A DNA stretch of 34,834 nt from Candidatus Thorarchaeota archaeon (GTDB lineage: Archaea > Asgardarchaeota > Thorarchaeia > Thorarchaeales > Thorarchaeaceae): the NCBI GenBank assembly GCA_004524565.1, contig SDNZ01000012.1, forward strand, positions 1 through 34,834. Reading direction: 5' to 3'. Made by a program: the position numbers and the translations under genes. Below the pieces are notes generated by a model, which did no database searches, was not told where the DNA came from, and was given only the letters and a program-made list of their open reading frames with translations. Below, piece by piece: positions 26,033 to 34,834 of the stretch. Position 1 is the first letter of the stretch; each line of letters begins with the position of its first letter.

Positions 26033-26141
26033 GGGCTCGTGGCGCAGATAGGTAGCGCTGCAGGCTTTTAACCTGAAGAACAAGAGTTTCCTCTCTTGTT
26101 TCGGGGATAGGTCGCGGGTTCAAATCCCGCCGAGCCCGCCA
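26033..26141 (+). tRNA. tRNA-Lys(UUU) with non-canonical intron (about 26076-26107)
   Basis: Acceptor GGGCTCG/CGAGCCC, anticodon loop CTTTTAA, T-arm GCGGG-TTCAAAT-CCCGC, CCA. Extra AAGAACAAGAGTTTCCTCTCTTGTTTCGGGGA sits after position about 42. Confidence 0.88.
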
Positions 26142-26309
26142 TTGACCTTGGCATGCGTGTGGACCACAAGTAGATTTGTCAGAGTAAATAAACAGCGGGG
26201 CGGCTATTGTAGCAGATGTGTGAGCTCGGATTTTCTGGGTTCTAAACGTTGGGAAGCGTACATGCAAACAGTAGTTCCCCCGTCCTTCACGCTCATGGTG
26301 TGATCAAGC

Positions 26310-29300
26310 ATGGCATCGGGTACAGATAGAGACAAGTATTGGCCAGTAATAGAAGCTTTCTTCCAACATTACGGGTTAGTAGGCCAACACCTTGACTCAT
26401 TTAATCGGTTTATACGAGAGGAGCTTCAGCAAGTAGTTGACAGTGTCGGAAAGCTAACTCCTAAGATCGAAGGTTATGTTGTTGAACTCGGCGACATTGA
26501 GATTGGAAAACCTACGATCAGAGAAGCGGATGGAAGTGAGCATAACCTTACTCCTAACGAGGCAAGGATTAGAAATCTCACCTATGCCAGCAAGCTCTTT
26601 CTTCATATGACCCCTGTTAGAAAAGAGGGATCAGTATCAACAAGGCTTGAGACCCTAAAGGTCTATGTTGGCAACATGCCAATTATGCTTCGAAGCGAAC
26701 AATGTCATCTCTATGGCAAATCAGATGAAGAATTGATCGCTCAAGGTGAAGACCCGAAAGACCCTGGTGGTTACTTCATTATCAACGGTTCAGAGCGAGT
26801 TTTAGTTACACAGGAAGATTTGGCGCCAAACCGAATCCTCATTGAAGAGGCTAGTAAGAGCTCAAGCTTTACTCACATCGCCAAAGTATTCTCCACATCA
26901 CGAGGCTTTAGAGCTCCGGTCACCATCGAGAGAAAAAGAACTGGTGAACTGCGAGTTTCATTCCCCTCTGTTCCTGGAAAGATTCCTCTGGCAATTCTCA
27001 TGAAGTCTCTGGGACTTGAGTCAGATAGGGAGATTGTTGATGTTATCTCTGATGATGACGAACTTCGTAATGAACTGATAGTCACAATTGAACAGTCAGC
27101 ACCCATCAATGCTTTCAAGGATGAAGAGGAGGGGTCAACAAGAACAAACGCCCTTGACTTCATTGGAAAGCGTGTTGCAGTAGGCCAGACCAAGGAGTAT
27201 AGGCTAGCACGAGCTGAGAAAGTGCTTGACCGTTATCTACTACCCCATATTGGAACTGAAGATGATACCCGGCTTCACAAGGCATACTACCTTGGCCAGA
27301 TGGTTGAACGCTTGCTTGAACTAGTCCTTGGAAAACGAACACCCGATGACAAGGACCACTATGCAAACAAGCGACTGAAACTATCAGGTGACCTTCTGAT
27401 GTCACTGTTCAGAGTCGCACTTTATTCTCTAACACGTGATATCAAGTATCAGCTTGAACGTACTGCAGTAAGAGGTAGGAAACCCAACATCAGAACAGCA
27501 GTTCGTGCAGATGTAATTACTCAGCGGTTGAAGCATGCTTTAGCTACCGGAAATTGGGTTGGTGGTAAAGCAGGAGTTTCACAGCTACTAGATAGAACAA
27601 ATTACATCTCATCACTCTCACATCTCAGGAGAGTTGTTTCTCCACTCTCACGATCACAACCACACTTTGAAGCACGTGACTTGCACTCCACACATTGGGG
27701 CAAAATATGTCCAAACGAAACCCCTGAAGGACCAAATTGTGGGCTGGTCAAGAATCTCGCTATGATGTCATACATCTCTGTAGGTACCGATGAAGATGCT
27801 ATTGAACGTGTGATGATCAAATCCGAAGTTGAACCAATCGAAAAATTACTTGGTAAACGTGGTCGAGCAGGCGCGGACGTCTTTCTCAATGGAAGACTTG
27901 TCGGAATTCATAACGCACCTCAAGTATTAGTAAAGACACTACGTCAAAAGCGACGAGCTGGAGAAATTGACAGCCAGACAAACGTTGCTTACTACGAAGA
28001 TACCCACGAAGTACAAGTCAATTGTGATGCTGGTAGGGTAAGAAGACCTGTAATCGTCACTGAGAAGGATAAGAGCCGTCTTACTGACGAGCACCTTCGA
28101 ATGATTATTGATGGTGAATGGGGCTTTCCAGATCTACTCAGAAACGGAATTGTAGAGTTTATTGATGCTGAGGAAGAAGAGAATGCGCTCATAGCAATGT
28201 ATCCTGAAGATATGCAAGATAAAACAACTCATCTTGAGATTGTTCCATCTACAATCCTTGGTATTTCTGCTGCATTGATACCATTCCCTGAGAGGAATCA
28301 GTCACCACGTAATGTGTACATGGCTGGTATGGCCAAGCAATCAGTAGGAGTTCCAGCATCTAATTTCAGATTCCGTGCAGATACCCGTTCTCACTTCTTC
28401 CATTATCCACAGGTTCCAATGGTAAAGACTCGTGCAATGGACTCTATTGGTTACGAGGAACGCCCCGCAGGACAGAACTTTGTTGTAGCAATTTTGTCCT
28501 TTGAGGGTTATAATATTGAAGACGCACTCATTATGAACAAGGCCTCAATTGAACGTGGCCTTGGTAGAAGCACCTTTGCTCGTGTTTATGAGAGCGAAGA
28601 ACGAAAATATCCTGGTGGTCAGGAAGACCGCTTTGAAATTCCAGATCGTAGTGTCAGAGGATACAGAGCATCAGAATCTTACAGGAATCTTGGTGAAGAT
28701 GGAATAATCGAGACCGAAGTAGAAGTATTAGGTGGAGATGTACTCATTGGTAGAACTTCACCACCGAGATTCTTAGAAGAATATTCTGAATTTGAGATTG
28801 CTTCACCAAATCGTCGAGAGACTTCAGTTGCTGTACGTCATGGTGAAGCAGGCGTTGTTGACAGTGTTATACTTACTGAAACTATTGATGGCAATCGCTT
28901 AGTCAAGGTGAAAGTACGAGACCTTCGAATACCCGAACTTGGTGATAAATATGCATCACGTCATGGTCAAAAAGGAGTTATCGGATATATTGTTCCACAA
29001 CAGGACCTACCATTCACAGAGGATGGTGTTGTTCCAGATTTACTAATCAATCCTCATGCTATCCCAAGCCGAATGACCATTGGTCAGATATTAGAAATGG
29101 TCGCTGGAAAGGCTGGATGCATGGCAGGCAAACAACAAGATGCGACACCCTTCTGTGGAGTTACTGAAGACGAACTCTTTGAAACACTACGAAAACATGG
29201 GCTGAAGCATAATGCTCGTGAAACCATGTACTCTGGAATCACAGGAGAGCGCCTTAAAGTTGACATTTTCATAGGTGTTATCTTCTACCAGAAGCTACAC

Positions 29301-29678
29301 CACATGGTTGCAGATAAGATTCATGCACGAGCCAGAGGACCAGTCCAGATTCTGACACGACAGCCCACAGAGGGTCGTGCACGAGAAGGTGGTCTGAGAT
29401 TCGGAGAAATGGAGCGTGATGTACTCATTGGTCATGGTGCTGCAATCCTTCTGAAAGGTCGACTTTTAGATGAATCTGATAAGAGTAACATGCTCGTTTG
29501 TGAAGACTGTGGTCTTATCGGAGTATATGACCGTAACAAGGACCAATACTACTGTCCAATCTGTGGCACAAATGCCAAGATTAGCAGTGTAGTGGTTTCC
29601 TATGCATTCAAACTTCTCATACAAGAAATGATGTCACTCGGCCTGGCCACCAGGCTTAGACTTAAGGAGATGATCTAG
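26310..29678 (+). CDS. rpoB: DNA-directed RNA polymerase subunit B (unsplit)
   Basis: GYFIINGSERVLVTQEDLAPN, GLVKNLAMMSYIS, GDKYASRHGQKGVIGYIVPQQDLPFTEDGVVPDLLINPHAIPSRMTIGQ. Confidence 0.98.
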   Translation: MASGTDRDKYWPVIEAFFQHYGLVGQHLDSFNRFIREELQQVVDSVGKLTPKIEGYVVELGDIEIGKPTIREADGSEHNLTPNEARIRNLTYASKLFLHMTPVRKEGSVSTRLETLKVYVGNMPIMLRSEQCHLYGKSDEELIAQGEDPKDPGGYFIINGSERVLVTQEDLAPNRILIEEASKSSSFTHIAKVFSTSRGFRAPVTIERKRTGELRVSFPSVPGKIPLAILMKSLGLESDREIVDVISDDDELRNELIVTIEQSAPINAFKDEEEGSTRTNALDFIGKRVAVGQTKEYRLARAEKVLDRYLLPHIGTEDDTRLHKAYYLGQMVERLLELVLGKRTPDDKDHYANKRLKLSGDLLMSLFRVALYSLTRDIKYQLERTAVRGRKPNIRTAVRADVITQRLKHALATGNWVGGKAGVSQLLDRTNYISSLSHLRRVVSPLSRSQPHFEARDLHSTHWGKICPNETPEGPNCGLVKNLAMMSYISVGTDEDAIERVMIKSEVEPIEKLLGKRGRAGADVFLNGRLVGIHNAPQVLVKTLRQKRRAGEIDSQTNVAYYEDTHEVQVNCDAGRVRRPVIVTEKDKSRLTDEHLRMIIDGEWGFPDLLRNGIVEFIDAEEEENALIAMYPEDMQDKTTHLEIVPSTILGISAALIPFPERNQSPRNVYMAGMAKQSVGVPASNFRFRADTRSHFFHYPQVPMVKTRAMDSIGYEERPAGQNFVVAILSFEGYNIEDALIMNKASIERGLGRSTFARVYESEERKYPGGQEDRFEIPDRSVRGYRASESYRNLGEDGIIETEVEVLGGDVLIGRTSPPRFLEEYSEFEIASPNRRETSVAVRHGEAGVVDSVILTETIDGNRLVKVKVRDLRIPELGDKYASRHGQKGVIGYIVPQQDLPFTEDGVVPDLLINPHAIPSRMTIGQILEMVAGKAGCMAGKQQDATPFCGVTEDELFETLRKHGLKHNARETMYSGITGERLKVDIFIGVIFYQKLHHMVADKIHARARGPVQILTRQPTEGRAREGGLRFGEMERDVLIGHGAAILLKGRLLDESDKSNMLVCEDCGLIGVYDRNKDQYYCPICGTNAKISSVVVSYAFKLLIQEMMSLGLATRLRLKEMI

Positions 29679-33682
<4,004 letters not shown>

Positions 33683-33778
33683 GAACACCCAGAGAGTCCA
33701 TGACGGAAGCATTAAAACAGAATTCCATTTGAGGCAACTTAATCGGGTGTTTAAATAAACATCAAAGAGGTCCATAAT

Positions 33779-34072
33779 ATGAGCCTAAATCAACCAATTG
33801 CAAGCGCAGTAAGCACAGGTAAGTGCAGAATAGGGGCAAAGTCATCAATTGCTGCTGTAAAGAAAGGTGAGGCAAAACTAGTTGTAGTAGCCGCAAACTG
33901 CCCAAAGAATGAATATGATGACATTAAGAGATATGCTGATCTATCAGAAATCAAAGTCCAACAATTTGAAGGCACATCATGGGATCTCGGTGAAACTGTG
34001 GGTAAGCCTTTCATGGTTTCTGCTATTGCAATCATTGAACCTGGTGACTCCAAGATTTTGAAGATGGTCTGA
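33779..34072 (+). CDS. rpl30e: Ribosomal protein L30e
   Basis: SAVSTGKCRIGAKSSIAAVKKGEAKLVVVAANCPKN...YADLSEIKVQQFEGTSWDLGE; conserved position after rpoA2. Confidence 0.93.
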   Translation: MSLNQPIASAVSTGKCRIGAKSSIAAVKKGEAKLVVVAANCPKNEYDDIKRYADLSEIKVQQFEGTSWDLGETVGKPFMVSAIAIIEPGDSKILKMV

Positions 34073-34082
34073 GGCGAATCTC

Positions 34083-34517
34083 TTGGGAAAAGTCAAGTTG
34101 TCGATGGATGACATGGCAATGATTGCCAGATTCGAACAAATCACTGGCGCTGCGGCTGTAGATGTTATCCGTGATGACGAAGGAGAACGCATTATCATTG
34201 TTGTCCGAGCTAAACAGCTTGGGAAAGCAATCGGTCGCGGTGGAGTAAATGTCAAAGCTGCCTCTGAGGTCTTTGGCCGAGCTGTGGATGTCGTCGAGAT
34301 GGCTGAGACCGCTGAAGAATTTGTGAAGAGTGCTCTTGCTCCTGCTCGAGTTGAAGCAGTAAAAATCATTGAGCATCGTGATGGAAATAAGGTGGCATCA
34401 GTCACTGTAAAGAACGAAGATCGTGGGATTGCTATAGGCCGCGATGGAAGAAACGTTGCTCGTGCTCGTATTCTAATCAAGCGTCACTTTGATTTGGATA
34501 ATGTTGTAATTGCTTAG
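34083..34517 (+). CDS. nusA: NusA-like KH-domain transcription factor
   Basis: VRAKQLGKAIGRGGVNVKAASEVFGRAVDVVE; RGIAIGRDGRNVARARILIKRHF. Confidence 0.93.
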   Translation: MGKVKLSMDDMAMIARFEQITGAAAVDVIRDDEGERIIIVVRAKQLGKAIGRGGVNVKAASEVFGRAVDVVEMAETAEEFVKSALAPARVEAVKIIEHRDGNKVASVTVKNEDRGIAIGRDGRNVARARILIKRHFDLDNVVIA

Positions 34518-34567
34518 ATGCACCTTAGACTATACTGGTGTTCCAATTCAAAACCAAGACTAACAGC

Positions 34568-34816
34568 TCATTCAATCACACTTACATGAATACATTGTTC
34601 AGAGTTGTCACTCCTATTGATTTTCTTACGTATGAAATTAGCTACGAATAACAACACTGATTGTCCGATGAGGAATAAGTAAACAAAACTGAAAATAAAC
34701 GGTATAAATGATATCAAGAGATATACTCCTCCAAGAATATCAAGTTGGTAGAAAGTAAACGCAATCTGGGTTAGCATTGAAAACAATATGTTTTGATTCA
34801 ATACATAACTACCCAT
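34568..34816 (-). CDS. Small membrane protein
   Basis: Highly hydrophobic 82-aa ORF; may extend past the window edge. Confidence 0.45.
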   Translation of the reverse strand: MGSYVLNQNILFSMLTQIAFTFYQLDILGGVYLLISFIPFIFSFVYLFLIGQSVLLFVANFIRKKINRSDNSEQCIHVSVIE

Positions 34817-34834
34817 GAAAGTGATATTGACAAA

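Noticed and set aside
26004-26267. 87-aa minus-strand ORF
   Set aside because: Antisense to tRNA-Lys; spurious.

Overview
Archaeal window, plausibly Asgard-like: split RNAP A'/A'', unsplit RpoB, two TFB paralogs, a Ras/Arf-like GTPase and intron-bearing tRNAs with encoded CCA. Lineage is inference, not proven. Left flank (1-4.2 kb): ECF transporter ATPase (5'-truncated by the window) and EcfT, a small Cys protein, a GNAT protein and a SagB-type nitroreductase. Centre (about 4.35-14.15 kb): an accessory island containing a 1529-aa protein with a PD-(D/E)XK signature, a TnpB-family protein whose canonical RuvC-II Glu is missing, a tRNA-Tyr(GUA) that appears to carry two introns, an Mrr-like nuclease, a NucS-like PD-(D/E)XK protein and a TIR/zinc-ribbon protein. 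The main observation is that the nuclease/TIR genes are separated by 44-nt copies of the 3' half of an intronless tRNA-Tyr (U33 through CCA), at 12279-12322 and 14102-14145. These follow the intact tRNA-Tyr at 11102-11239. A possible 5' tRNA-Tyr relic with a matching promoter box lies at 4313-4362. This looks like serial, tRNA-targeted integration of small defence cassettes, with no integrase in the window. Right part: TFB1, an OB-fold protein, a BON protein, a GTPase, TFB2 flanked by a duplicated promoter/operator-like repeat, housekeeping genes, tRNA-Asp and tRNA-Lys with introns, and the rpoB-rpoA1-rpoA2-rpl30e-nusA cluster. All family assignments come from reading motifs by eye. No searches were run.
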